From Xanthobacteraceae bacterium (lineage in GTDB: Bacteria; Pseudomonadota; Alphaproteobacteria; Rhizobiales; Xanthobacteraceae): a stretch of 16,613 nt of DNA. Made by a program: the position numbers and the translations under genes. Positions 1 to 7,260 of this stretch are shown piece after piece; position 1 is the stretch's first letter, and every line of letters begins with the position of its first letter. The notes beneath the pieces were generated by a model. The model was not told the DNA's origin. It made no database searches and saw only the letters and a program-made list of their open reading frames with translations. The stretch spans positions 1 through 16,613 of the forward strand of contig JASHRR010000556.1 in the NCBI GenBank assembly GCA_030037185.1. The letters run 5' to 3'.

Positions 1-45
1 CGCCTCGCCGTTGACGTCGGTGATCGGTTCTCCTAATGTTTGCAT
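1..45 (-). CDS. 5' end of an unidentified divergent gene (partial)
   Basis: A minus-strand ATG at 45 opens a frame that stays open to the window edge and reads MQTLGEPITDVNGEA. A GGAG lies four bases upstream of the ATG, within CGGAGCTTG, which is close but usable as a ribosome binding site. The codon choice is ordinary for the region. It would be divergent from the DUF6152 gene, with about 50 bp shared between the two starts. Only 15 residues are visible, so no family can be named and the call rests on the start context alone. Confidence 0.35.
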   Translation of the reverse strand, partial: MQTLGEPITDVNGEA

Positions 46-83
46 CAAGCTCCGAACGAGAGAGAGCGAGCGAGCGAGAATTT

Positions 84-89
84 AGGAGG
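84..89 (+). promoter_or_regulatory. Strong Shine-Dalgarno of the DUF6152 gene
   Basis: A perfect AGGAGG sits five bases before the ATG at 95 and fixes that start. It is preceded by a short purine-rich GAGC tandem repeat at about 61-79 (three to four units), which falls in the leader. Confidence 0.8.
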
Positions 90-94
90 CGCCG

Positions 95-508
95 ATGAAA
101 GCCAGAGCACTTGCCGTCGCGGGCATCGCCACGTTGGCAATCTATGCGATCCCTGCCGCGGCCCACCATTCTTTTGCAATGTTCGATGCGGAGAAGACCG
201 TAACCCTTGAGGGGTCGGTCAAGGAATTCCAGTGGACCAATCCGCATGCCTGGATCATGCTGAATGTCGCCAATCAGCAGGGTCAGGCCAACGTGTGGGC
301 GATCGAGCTCAACGGACCGAGCGGCTTGGCACGAGACGGGTGGAAGCCGAAAACGCTCACGCCCGGCATGAATGTCTCGGTCACCATCCATCCGCTGCGC
401 GATGGGACCAACGGCGGTCAGTTCCTGAAGGTCAAGTTGCCGGACGGAAGCGAGATGGGACGCGGAGCTCTGCCGCCGGCCCAGGGCGCAACGCCGCCAG
501 CACCCTAG
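95..508 (+). CDS. DUF6152 family secreted protein
   Basis: This is a 137-residue exported protein of unknown function. Residues 1-23 form a classical Sec signal peptide (MKAR, a hydrophobic stretch, then PAAA). Predicted cleavage after A23 leaves a mature protein beginning His24-His25-Ser-Phe. The HHSFAMFD opening, the WTNPHAW motif (residues 47-53), and the WAIELNGPSGLAR and GWKPKTLTPG blocks are the hallmarks by which I assign DUF6152. The tail (about 125-137) is Pro/Ala-rich and probably disordered. The gene stands alone and ends in a strong terminator. In other genomes, as I recall, DUF6152 genes sit near 'PDxSGxW' exported proteins, and two such genes lie at the other end of this window. 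The family assignment is fairly sure; the function is not known. Confidence 0.88.
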   Translation: MKARALAVAGIATLAIYAIPAAAHHSFAMFDAEKTVTLEGSVKEFQWTNPHAWIMLNVANQQGQANVWAIELNGPSGLARDGWKPKTLTPGMNVSVTIHPLRDGTNGGQFLKVKLPDGSEMGRGALPPAQGATPPAP

Positions 509-528
509 AGCGGGATGCGGGTTAGCTC

Positions 529-557
529 GGGCCGCCGCTGTAGCGGCGGCCCTCTTT
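529..557 (+). terminator. Rho-independent terminator of the DUF6152 gene
   Basis: A perfect 10-bp GC stem (GGGCCGCCGC / GCGGCGGCCC) closes a TGTA loop and is followed by TCTTT. It begins 21 bases after the stop codon at 508. There is no T-run on the minus-strand side, so it probably does not serve the convergent minE gene. Confidence 0.85.
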
Positions 558-744
558 GTGGCTGGGCTGGCGCCAGCGGAACCTGCGAGCGTCCGTTTGC
601 GGAGTCCGCTTAAGTTCATCATCGGACCGCACCCGGCGGCTTTATCGGACTGCCGGTCTTAAGCCTTGCGGCCTTAAGGGCGCTCGCGGCGAACCGTTGT
701 GGCGTCACGCGCGGCAAAACCGATCGCGCCGCGAGAGCGTCGAT

Positions 745-1047
745 TCACGGGGCAGAAAACGCGCTTCCTCCGTCATGCCCATACCGGATGGCGGTCGGGC
801 GGGACAGCAACGGTACCTCGATATCGACCGTCAATGTCGAGGCCGTGCTGCCCCGGATCACCATGAAATGCACCTTGTTGGCGTCGATGGCGGCATGGCG
901 CCCGACCAAGGCAAAAATCTCCTCGCGCAGGACCGATAAGAGGTCCGTGTGACTGATCAAGCTGCGATCGTACTCGAGCAGGCTCTGCAGACGTGCGCGC
1001 GCCACCGGGGCCGAGCCGGCGGCGGTTTGCCCGATGAGGCGGCTCAT
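745..1047 (-). CDS. minE: Cell division topological specificity factor MinE
   Basis: This is a 100-residue MinE, which normally binds MinD at the membrane, stimulates its ATPase and drives Min oscillation so that the Z-ring forms at midcell. The anti-MinCD segment reads APVARARLQSLLEYDR (about 13-28). The C-terminal topological-specificity domain has LREEIFALVGRHAAID and STLTVDIEVPL. The short N-terminal MSRLIGQ fits the membrane-targeting helix. I chose the ATG at 1047 because it overlaps the minD stop as ATGA (translational coupling); an earlier in-frame ATG at 1116 lies deep inside minD. The protein is slightly longer than usual (family about 85-90 residues), owing to a tail after VPL that ends SAFSAP. 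No minC is present. Confidence 0.93.
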   Translation of the reverse strand: MSRLIGQTAAGSAPVARARLQSLLEYDRSLISHTDLLSVLREEIFALVGRHAAIDANKVHFMVIRGSTASTLTVDIEVPLLSRPTAIRYGHDGGSAFSAP

Positions 1048-1859
1048 GCGGCCCTCCGTCCCAGCAATTTCGTCAGCAGGCTTTTGTTTCTGGACGGCAC
1101 CGTCATTTCGACCCAATCGCCGTTGATCCGGCGCGCCGCGTCAATGTAGGCGCGCGATACGTCACTATCACGGCTGCAGACCGTGAGCGGCGCACCGAGG
1201 TTGGAGGCGCGCAGGACCTCCGCGCTCTCGGGAATGATGCCGAGTACAGGTATCGGCAGGACTTCACGAATGTCATCGATGCTCAGCATCTCGCCGCGCG
1301 CAACGCGCGCCGGATCGAACCGCGTGATCAGGAGGTGCCGGTCAAGCCGTCCCCCCGTCTCGACTTTCAGCGGCTTGCAATCCACCAGGCCAAGGATGCG
1401 GCTGGAATCCCGCACCGAGGAAATCTCCGGGTTGACGACAATGATCGCCTCGTCGGCAAATCGCATGGCCAGCATCGCTCCGCGCTCGATTCCGGCCGGG
1501 CTGTCGCAAAGCACCCAATCGAAGTGTTCGCGCAGTCCGCAAATCACGCGGGCGACGCCGTCCTCAGTGAGGGCCTCTTTGCCACGGGTCCGCGACGCCG
1601 CAAGCAGGGAGAGCGTATCCAGGCGCTCGTCGGTGAGGAGGGCGTCAGCCAAATTGGCGGTGCCCTGCACCACATTGGTCAGGTCAAACACCACCCGTCG
1701 CTCGGCGCCCATCACCAGGTCGAGGTTGCGCAGGCCAACGTCGAAATCGACGACCACGACCTTTTGTCCCCCCCGTGCCAAAGCAGCGCCGAGCGCAGCA
1801 GTCGACGTGGTCTTCCCGACGCCTCCTTTGCCGGATGTCACCACAATGACCTTGCCCAT
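1044..1859 (-). CDS. minD: Septum site-determining ATPase MinD
   Basis: This is a 271-residue MinD, a ParA/MinD-type ATPase that dimerises on the membrane with ATP, recruits MinC and is released by MinE. It shows the deviant Walker A KGGVGKT with Lys11 and Lys16, the switch I region VVVVDFDVGLRNLDL (35-49), switch II CDSPAGIERGA, and a C-terminal amphipathic membrane-targeting helix NKSLLTKLLGRR. Length is typical of the family. A GGGGGAG sequence precedes the ATG at 1859. It forms an operon with minE (4-bp ATGA overlap). All key ATPase residues are intact, so it should be active. The usual minC gene is not upstream, so this may be a second Min locus or an orphan pair. Confidence 0.96.
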   Translation of the reverse strand: MGKVIVVTSGKGGVGKTTSTAALGAALARGGQKVVVVDFDVGLRNLDLVMGAERRVVFDLTNVVQGTANLADALLTDERLDTLSLLAASRTRGKEALTEDGVARVICGLREHFDWVLCDSPAGIERGAMLAMRFADEAIIVVNPEISSVRDSSRILGLVDCKPLKVETGGRLDRHLLITRFDPARVARGEMLSIDDIREVLPIPVLGIIPESAEVLRASNLGAPLTVCSRDSDVSRAYIDAARRINGDWVEMTVPSRNKSLLTKLLGRRAA

Positions 1860-2492
1860 CGCAGCTCCCCCTCAACTGATTCGTCGAGCTTTGTAGCGTC
1901 GTCAACACAACGGCGTCAGCATGGCTATATTGAGGCGGTTTGGGGTCGTGCGGCTGCAAATGATACTCCCGGTTGATTTGGAGAAATCGCCTTTGGTAAA
2001 AGAGTTATTTACTCCTGTTGCGGCGCTGCGTCGCCAAATGAAAAGATGTGCCGCTTCACCGAACCGCCGCAATACACCCTTTCTGGTGTCACAATCGAAA
2101 CGAAGATATTTAATCATGGCCGAATCGTAGGGTGGTCCCGCGAGATGCGCGTGTGTTGCGGGCCTCTTTAAGGGGACGAGGAGGTCACGAAGCTTCCGCG
2201 GGCTTGCTGCGAGTCGGTGCCTGCGGTGTGGGCGCGGGCGATTGAAATCTCGCTGGCAGAACAGCGGGTGAGCTTGTGCCGGTTCGAATGCGTGTGAGTT
2301 GGCCATTCTCTGACGGCAAGTGGCCATTGGCTGCCCTGGTGCGCCCCACCCTCCCGCGTGCAGCACGATTGAGCGATTGACGCCGGTTGCCGGGGGATTT
2401 TCTCGATCTTGCGGCAAGCGGGATCGTTGCTTGCAGGACCTGTCGTCGAACCTGTCAAGCAGTTGCTGGGAAACAGAGGGCAGCCGCGGTAA
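1860..2492. other. Non-coding stretch upstream of minD; AT-rich promoter-like part with two small palindromes
   Basis: No convincing gene is seen on either strand in these 630 bases. The part at about 1960-2125 is clearly more AT-rich than its surroundings and probably holds the minDE promoter. Two small inverted repeats lie within 40 bases: GATTT-GGAG-AAATC (1975-1988) and GTAAA-N7-TTTAC (1996-2012). They could be operator sites but are short enough to arise by chance. A 69-codon frame at 1921-2130 has no ribosome binding site and no recognisable composition. No minC relic was detected. Confidence 0.4.
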
Positions 2493-2825
2493 ATGACAAA
2501 GCAATTTGAAGGCGAGCGCGTCTTACGAGTGCCGCAACAGATCGCAAAGGATGCGCCGCCGCCAGCCGCATCCGCGAAGAAGCCACCGTCCGTGAGAATG
2601 AAGATCGCCTCGGTGCAGTACGCCGGCGCGATCGCCACGCCCAAAGGCGATATTCCGTCGTGGAGAATCACATTTCTGTTGGACGCCGAGCACCTGCTGG
2701 CGACCTCCCTCACGGTCCAGGCAACCGGAGCTAACGATGTCATCGAGGCCAGAGAGTCAGGTTTGAATATTCTGCGGCGATTTGCACAGGAGCTACTCGA
2801 CGCGGCAGCCGTGTTCCATGCGTGA
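2493..2825 (+). CDS. Hypothetical protein, 110 aa
   Basis: I do not recognise a family. The N-terminal third (1-34) is Pro/Ala/Lys-rich and looks disordered. Residues 36-105 look like a folded alpha/beta domain: MKIASVQYAGAIATPKGD, then the strand-like WRITFLLDAEHLLATSLTVQ, then a helix ESGLNILRRFAQELLDAAA. No signal peptide or membrane segment is visible. The ATG at 2493 has only a weak upstream purine tract; Met36 at 2598 is an alternative start. It stands 209 bases before the next plus-strand frame and may or may not be co-transcribed with it. It looks real from its balanced amino-acid composition compared with the Arg/Ser-rich opposing frames. Confidence 0.5.
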   Translation: MTKQFEGERVLRVPQQIAKDAPPPAASAKKPPSVRMKIASVQYAGAIATPKGDIPSWRITFLLDAEHLLATSLTVQATGANDVIEARESGLNILRRFAQELLDAAAVFHA

Positions 2826-3034
2826 CGGGTCCGGCGTTCCGGCAACCGGTTTGCGTCCGTCCCTTCCCGCCCCGGCATGCGCAAACGGGGGCCGTGCAGA
2901 CGACGGGGTGACCGGCGTCGAATTACGCGTCGGTGCCGCGTGGGAGCGGCTTTCGGGCGCCGCGGGATCGCAGCGCTTGAGGTTGGCGAAAATCGACAGC
3001 GCTTATATCAGACCGGAAACTGGACATATCAGAT

Positions 3035-3532
3035 TTGAGTGACGATGCGGAAACCGGTGGCGAGGTCGAGCAGGCTGCGCGTGCGCTCGATGCCATGATG
3101 TTCGCGCAGCTTGCGGCTGGAGGCAATCGATGCGTGCTGGCAGCCGCCTGTGTCTGGGGCGGCGTGAAGGAGATGAGCGAAATCACGAGTTCGCAATCTG
3201 CCGCCGCCGCGCTGCGAACAATTGCCGACGAGATCGATCCGCCCGCCGACGTGCCGCGGCCGCGGATTGCGGCTCCATCCGATGATGTCCTGATGGCCGC
3301 GGTGCGAGAGCAGGGATGGATCAGGGGCGCCTTAAGGCAAAAGCCGTCGGAGGAACTGGCGCAAAGCAATTTCAACCAGGAAATCGCCAGTGACGTGATT
3401 GGCGAGGCGATCGACCTCATCGATCAGGCGCAACCCGGCATGGCACGCGCATTGCTGATGGCGCTTCGCGCCCGCCTTGTCGCCGGTCCCCGGCCGCCGA
3501 GCGCGGCCGCGCGACGCCGCTGGGGCGCTTGA
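3035..3532 (+). CDS. Hypothetical Ala-rich helical protein, 165 aa
   Basis: This is an unrecognised, largely helical, soluble protein. An N-terminal helical segment (about 10-55, including LDAMMFAQLAAGGNR) leads through a SQSAAAALRTIADEID helix and a Pro-rich linker (68-80) to a C-terminal helical part. That last part reads DDVLMAAVREQGWIRGALRQ, then IASDVIGEAIDLIDQAQPG, and ends in a basic, Pro/Ala-rich tail. The frame opens with TTG at 3035; the tandem Met-Met at about residue 21 (ATG at 3095) is the next alternative. The ribosome binding site is poor in both cases. A terminator-like hairpin follows about 50 bases downstream, which supports a real transcript end. Confidence 0.5.
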   Translation: MSDDAETGGEVEQAARALDAMMFAQLAAGGNRCVLAAACVWGGVKEMSEITSSQSAAAALRTIADEIDPPADVPRPRIAAPSDDVLMAAVREQGWIRGALRQKPSEELAQSNFNQEIASDVIGEAIDLIDQAQPGMARALLMALRARLVAGPRPPSAAARRRWGA

Positions 3533-3582
3533 CCCAGCCCCCGATCAACCGACGACCAACCGGCAAGGGATGCCCGCACTAA

Positions 3583-3617
3583 CAATGCGCTGACGCATTT
3601 TTCGACGCAGCGCATTG
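3583..3617 (+). terminator. Terminator-like hairpin with an alternative competing stem
   Basis: AATGCG-CTGA-CGCATT (3584-3599) is followed directly by TTTC, which resembles a small intrinsic terminator after the 3035-3532 gene. The same left arm, extended to CAATGCGCTG (3583-3592), is also perfectly complementary to CAGCGCATTG (3608-3617), giving a 10-bp stem with a 15-base loop. The two folds are mutually exclusive. Confidence 0.5.
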
Positions 3618-3740
3618 CCCACATATTTCCAATAAGCTGAGCGCCTTGATGATTCGATTCTCGATGCGCCGCAACTGAGGGCTCGTGCGACGATGCCTAT
3701 GCCGGAGGGGCGCCGCACGAAGCCGTGATCGCTCCGATAT

Positions 3741-3768
3741 TTGTCGGGCCAGGGGATTGTGCTAGATT
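3741..3768 (+). promoter_or_regulatory. Putative sigma-70-type promoter of the Mo-hydroxylase operon
   Basis: TTGTCG (3741-3746) and TAGATT (3763-3768) are separated by 16 bases and lie about 33 bases upstream of the ATG at 3801. Both boxes resemble the -35 and -10 consensus. This also argues against a longer start within the same frame. It is prediction only. Confidence 0.35.
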
Positions 3769-3800
3769 CGCCATTATTCAGCAAAGCGAGTGCCCTGACG

Positions 3801-4256
3801 ATGATCACGCTTATGGTCAACGGAACGCCATACCAAGTCGATCTCGAGCCTGATACTCCCCTGCTGTGGGCGTTGCGCGACGCGGTCGGGCTGACCGTCA
3901 CCAAATTCGGTTGTGGCATCGCCCAGTGTGGCGCTTGTACGGTCCACATCAACGGCCGGGCGATGCGCTCCTGCTCGGTGCCGATCGGGGTGCTCAAGGG
4001 CGCCAGCATTACCACCATCGAGGGGCTGTCGCCTGATGGCAGGCATCCGGTACAGCAAGCTTGGCTGGCCGAAGACGTCCCGCAATGCGGCTACTGCCAG
4101 TCCGGGCAGATCATGGCCACGGCGGCATTCCTCAAGCAAAACCCCAACCCGACCGACGCCGACATCGACGCGGGCATCACGAACATCTGCCGTTGTGGAA
4201 CCTACGAACGGCTTCGCCGCGCCATCCATCGCGCTGCCGACCTGATGAAAGCGTAA
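3801..4256 (+). CDS. [2Fe-2S] subunit of a molybdenum hydroxylase (isoquinoline 1-oxidoreductase alpha type)
   Basis: This is the 151-residue small electron-transfer subunit of a xanthine-oxidase-family hydroxylase, which passes electrons from the Mo site through two [2Fe-2S] clusters. The plant-ferredoxin-type cluster is shown by C38, C43, C46 and C58 ([23 protein letters not shown] spans it). The second, helical cluster is shown by C96, C99, C130 and C132 ([10 protein letters not shown] and NICRCGTY). Length is exactly right for the family. I took the ATG at 3801 because the family begins with an 'MITLMVNG'-like strand. It has no signal peptide of its own and probably travels with the Tat-bearing large subunit. 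The large-subunit gene starts 11 bases after its stop. Confidence 0.94.
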   Translation: MITLMVNGTPYQVDLEPDTPLLWALRDAVGLTVTKFGCGIAQCGACTVHINGRAMRSCSVPIGVLKGASITTIEGLSPDGRHPVQQAWLAEDVPQCGYCQSGQIMATAAFLKQNPNPTDADIDAGITNICRCGTYERLRRAIHRAADLMKA

Positions 4257-4267
4257 CGGAGGAATCG

Positions 4268-6466
4268 ATGGACGGACGCACCGCTTCGAAGCTCACCCGC
4301 CGCCATTTCATCATCACGGCCGCGACCGCCGCCGGCGGCTTTGCGATCGGCATCGTTGCCGCACCGCGCTCGGCGCGGGCCGCCAGCGTCGTCGCGCAGC
4401 CTTGGAACGACGACCATGCATATAACCCCCACGACATCGATGCGTGGATCGCGATCGATCCGGACGATTCCATACTGATCCGCTATCAGCGCTCGGAGAT
4501 GGGACAGGGCAGCATGACGGCGCTGCCGATGATCATTACCGAGGAGTTGCAGTGCGATTGGTCGAAGGTGCGGATCGAATATGCCTCGCCCAACCGCAAT
4601 ATCCGCGAGAACAAGGTCTATGGCGACATGTTCTCGCACGGCAGCCTCTCGGTCCGGGCGTCACAGAAGAGGATGCAGCAGGTCGGTGCCAGCGCGCGCG
4701 AGCGCCTGATCGCGGCCGCTGCGACCCGCTGGAACGTGCCGGCGTCCCAATGCACGGCCGCTTCGAGCGTCGTGACCCACGGGCCTTCGGGCCGCACGCT
4801 GCGTTTCGGTGAGGTCGCCGCCGACGCCGCGAAGGTGGTGCTCGCCAAGGAGCCGGCGATCAAGACGCCCGATCAGTTCACCTTCATCGGCAAGCCGATG
4901 CCGCGCATTGACGTGATCCACAAGGTCGACGGATCGGCCAGGTTCGGCATCGACGCACAGGTTCCGGGTATGGTTTTCGCGGCGATCAATGCTTGCCCCG
5001 TACCGGGGGGCAAGCTGAAGAGCGTCGATGAGTCCGCGCTTGCCGGCGCGCCGGGCGTCTTCCAGGTAGTGCGGCTCGATAATGCGGTCGCGGTGGTCGC
5101 GACTGGCAGCTTTTGGCGTGCGAAGCAGGCGCTCGCACGGCTGCAGCCCGAATGGGATGTCGGCGAGGCAGGCAACGTCGACAGCGCGCAGCTTTCGAAA
5201 GCGTTTCACGCCGCCCTCAACGAACCACTGCTGAGTGCGCGCAACGACGGCAATGTCGATCAGGCGATGTCGAGCGCGGCCAAAACATTTGAGGCCGTGT
5301 ACGAGACCCCTTATCTGTCGCATTCCCCGATGGAGCCGATGAATGCGACCGTGCATTTGCAGCCCGACCGGCTCGACGTGTGGGTGGGAACGCAGGACGC
5401 GGACGACGCGCTCTACGCCGCAGCGCGTTTCTCCGGCCTGAAGCCGGAGCAGGTTTATGTCCACAACGCGTTCGTCGGCGGTGGTTTCGGCCGCCGCGAC
5501 GCGAACGATGAGGTCGCGCAGGCCGTCGCCATCGCCAAAGCCGTGCAGCGGCCGGTGAAGCTCGTCTGGACGCGGGAGGAGGATACCCGCCAGGACAAGT
5601 TCCGCCCACATGCGGTCGTCGCCTTCAAAGCCGCCGTCGGATCCGACGGAATGCCGACAGCCTGGTCGATGCGCGTCGTGACCTCATCGATCCTTGCCAC
5701 GGTCGGCAGGTCCTTCCCTGGCAACAGGGTCGAGCCGATGGCCGTCGCCGGATTGGCAGACAACGGGTACAGTGTGCCGAACACGCGCGTCGAGGCGGCG
5801 ATCAAGAATACGCACATGCCGGTGTGGTTCTGGCGTGCGCCGGGCGCGAACCAGCACGTTTTCGCGATCGAGAGCTTCCTTGACGAGATTGCGTCGGCCG
5901 GCGGTCTCGACCCCTATCAAGTGCGACGCAAGCTGCTCGAAGGAAAGCCCGACTGGCTCAAGGTGCTGGATACCGCCGCTGAGAAAGGCGATTGGGGCAA
6001 GCCGCTGCCGAAGGGCCGCGGCCGCGGCATTGCCATCTGCGAAGATACGAACAGCCTATGCGCGCAGGTCGCCGAGGTCACCGTTCGGCCGAACGGCGAC
6101 GTGAAGGTCGATCGCGTCACCGTCGCGCTCGATACGCGCTACATGGTCAATCCCCAGACCATCGCCGAGCAGGCCGAAGGCGGCGTGATCTTCGGCTTGA
6201 GCGCCGCGCTGTACGGCAAGATCACGGTGAAGGACGGCGTCCCTGTCCAGGGCAATTTCGACACCTACCGCATGGTGCGGCTGGCGGAGGCGCCGAGGAT
6301 CGATGTCCATCTCGTTCCGAGTGGCGGCAAGGTGTGGGGCGGCGCGGGCGAGCCGTCAACTCCGCCGGTCGCGGCCGCGGTGGCAAACGCGATCTTTGCC
6401 GCGACCGGCAAGCGCGTTCGCACGCTACCAATCATAGACAACGATCTGTCCTACAGATCGGCCTGA
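4268..6466 (+). CDS. Molybdopterin-binding subunit of an aldehyde/isoquinoline-type oxidoreductase (Tat-exported)
   Basis: This is a 732-residue catalytic subunit of the xanthine dehydrogenase/aldehyde oxidase superfamily, isoquinoline 1-oxidoreductase beta type. It is expected to hydroxylate an N-heterocycle or oxidise an aldehyde; the substrate cannot be read from sequence. It starts with a twin-arginine signal ([11 protein letters not shown], Arg11-Arg12) with likely cleavage near ARA|AS (38), so the holoenzyme should be exported folded. GGGFGRRD (from Gly404) fits the cofactor-binding loop, and [10 protein letters not shown] carries the expected catalytic Glu695. Length is typical for the family. 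I chose the ATG at 4268 because of the GGAGG just upstream and the Tat motif right after it; the frame itself is open much further upstream inside the small-subunit gene. No cytochrome c subunit or XdhC-like maturation factor follows. Confidence 0.94.
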   Translation: MDGRTASKLTRRHFIITAATAAGGFAIGIVAAPRSARAASVVAQPWNDDHAYNPHDIDAWIAIDPDDSILIRYQRSEMGQGSMTALPMIITEELQCDWSKVRIEYASPNRNIRENKVYGDMFSHGSLSVRASQKRMQQVGASARERLIAAAATRWNVPASQCTAASSVVTHGPSGRTLRFGEVAADAAKVVLAKEPAIKTPDQFTFIGKPMPRIDVIHKVDGSARFGIDAQVPGMVFAAINACPVPGGKLKSVDESALAGAPGVFQVVRLDNAVAVVATGSFWRAKQALARLQPEWDVGEAGNVDSAQLSKAFHAALNEPLLSARNDGNVDQAMSSAAKTFEAVYETPYLSHSPMEPMNATVHLQPDRLDVWVGTQDADDALYAAARFSGLKPEQVYVHNAFVGGGFGRRDANDEVAQAVAIAKAVQRPVKLVWTREEDTRQDKFRPHAVVAFKAAVGSDGMPTAWSMRVVTSSILATVGRSFPGNRVEPMAVAGLADNGYSVPNTRVEAAIKNTHMPVWFWRAPGANQHVFAIESFLDEIASAGGLDPYQVRRKLLEGKPDWLKVLDTAAEKGDWGKPLPKGRGRGIAICEDTNSLCAQVAEVTVRPNGDVKVDRVTVALDTRYMVNPQTIAEQAEGGVIFGLSAALYGKITVKDGVPVQGNFDTYRMVRLAEAPRIDVHLVPSGGKVWGGAGEPSTPPVAAAVANAIFAATGKRVRTLPIIDNDLSYRSA

Positions 6467-7012
6467 ACAAGCGCGAGGCGCCGGGACGGAGCCGGCACCC
6501 TGGCCCGACTTTTCGGTCGGCCGCGAGCCTGGGGGCAATGCTGCGGCACCGTTTGAAGCCGGCCTCCTGCCCGGAAGGAAGCCAATAACGAAATCCTGGT
6601 ACTTGCGGGTTGGTCTGCCATCCTTGGCGCGTGAACAACGCGAATCGGCTAGGCGGTCGCCCACCTCTGCGCCGATGTTGCGTCGGCAGCAACACGACGC
6701 TATGTTTGTCAGGACATCACCGGGAAATTTGACAGCCAACCCGTTCGGGTGCGGGCGATGGTCGGTTTTCTTGGGCCGACTGCGCTCCTTCGCAGCATGC
6801 TGTAGAAAACTCATGGCGTATGACATTGGTCGCAAAAGGCTTCCTCCGCCGCTTCCTGAGCCATCTCGCTCAATTGCCACGATCGCGCGAGCGGCATCGC
6901 CGGTGACGGTCTCGGATACCCGCGTCTTTCCTGAAAAGCATATCGGCGACGTCGGATGGCACACTGCTGATCGCAGGGTCCGAAAAGCGCATCATGGATA
7001 TTGACTGACAAA
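6467..7012. other. Intergenic stretch without a supported gene
   Basis: About 550 bases follow the Mo-hydroxylase operon. Open frames exist on both strands, but all are Arg/Pro/Ser-rich and lack ribosome binding sites. A weak hairpin CCGAC...GTCGG at about 6507-6522 could be a poor terminator. A minus-strand frame ends in CDQCH, resembling a haem c motif, but stops one residue after the Thr that follows, so it is not a usable cytochrome. I see nothing else. Confidence 0.4.
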
Positions 7013-7219
7013 ATGGGACGTAAGCCACTAGGAGAAAGGGCCGCGCCTCAAATTTTCGTGCGGCTGCCGGATGAGATAGGCGTCCGCGTCGACGCATACG
7101 CCAAGACGCTCGGCATCAAGACGCGAAGCGAAGCTGTGCGGCAGTTGCCATTGCTAGGGCTGAGTACCCACTATGAGCTTGAGCACAATCGTACGGCGTC
7201 AAAGCGGAGGAGGAAATGA
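7013..7219 (+). CDS. Small ribbon-helix-helix (CopG/Arc-type) DNA-binding protein
   Basis: This 68-residue protein starts MGRKPLGERAAPQ. A beta strand IFVRLPDEIGVRVDAYAK and a helix GIKTRSEAVRQLPLLGL then form the typical RHH fold, in which the strand pairs in a dimer and inserts in the DNA major groove. The basic tail ends SKRRRK. Such proteins are usually autoregulating repressors or antitoxins. The ATG at 7013 is chosen over a TTG at 7001 because the family usually begins with MGRP/MGRK. The stop overlaps (ATGA) the start of a second reading frame, so this was the first gene of a coupled operon that has since been broken. Confidence 0.75.
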   Translation: MGRKPLGERAAPQIFVRLPDEIGVRVDAYAKTLGIKTRSEAVRQLPLLGLSTHYELEHNRTASKRRRK

Positions 7220-7260
7220 CACCAACCGACTCTATAGTACTAGGGCCTGTCCTCAGTTGA
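7216..7260 (+). pseudogene. 5' stub of the gene coupled to the RHH regulator, truncated by an insertion element
   Basis: An ATG at 7216 overlaps the RHH stop codon and is preceded by GGAGGAGG (7206-7213), a very strong ribosome binding site. The frame reads MTPTDSIV and then enters the IS5-like end at about 7241-7244, stopping at 7258-7260 (TGA). Eight or nine codons of host gene survive. The rest has been displaced or lost. By analogy with RHH pairs the partner could have been a toxin or an effector, but nothing in the stub shows this. Confidence 0.55.

Noticed and set aside
680..742. Long-loop inverted repeat (CGCTCGCGGCG / CGCCGCGAGAGCG) downstream of minE as a possible terminator.
   Set aside because: Imperfect arms, a loop of about 35 to 40 bases and no T-run on the minus strand.
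1183..1976. Long plus-strand frames opposite minD.
   Set aside because: Antisense shadows of a clearly coding gene; Arg/Ser-rich composition typical of high-GC opposite frames.
1921..2130. 69-codon plus-strand frame upstream of minD.
   Set aside because: No ribosome binding site, no family features, and it covers the AT-rich promoter-like region.
4661..5611. 316-codon minus-strand frame inside the molybdopterin subunit gene.
   Set aside because: Antisense shadow; the plus strand carries all conserved Mo-hydroxylase motifs.
6811..7011. Minus-strand frame ending AEEAFCDQCHTP, with a CxxCH haem c motif.
   Set aside because: The stop follows two residues after the motif, there is no ribosome binding site or signal peptide, and no other cytochrome feature is present. 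It is probably chance, though it sits after a Mo-hydroxylase operon where a cytochrome is often found.
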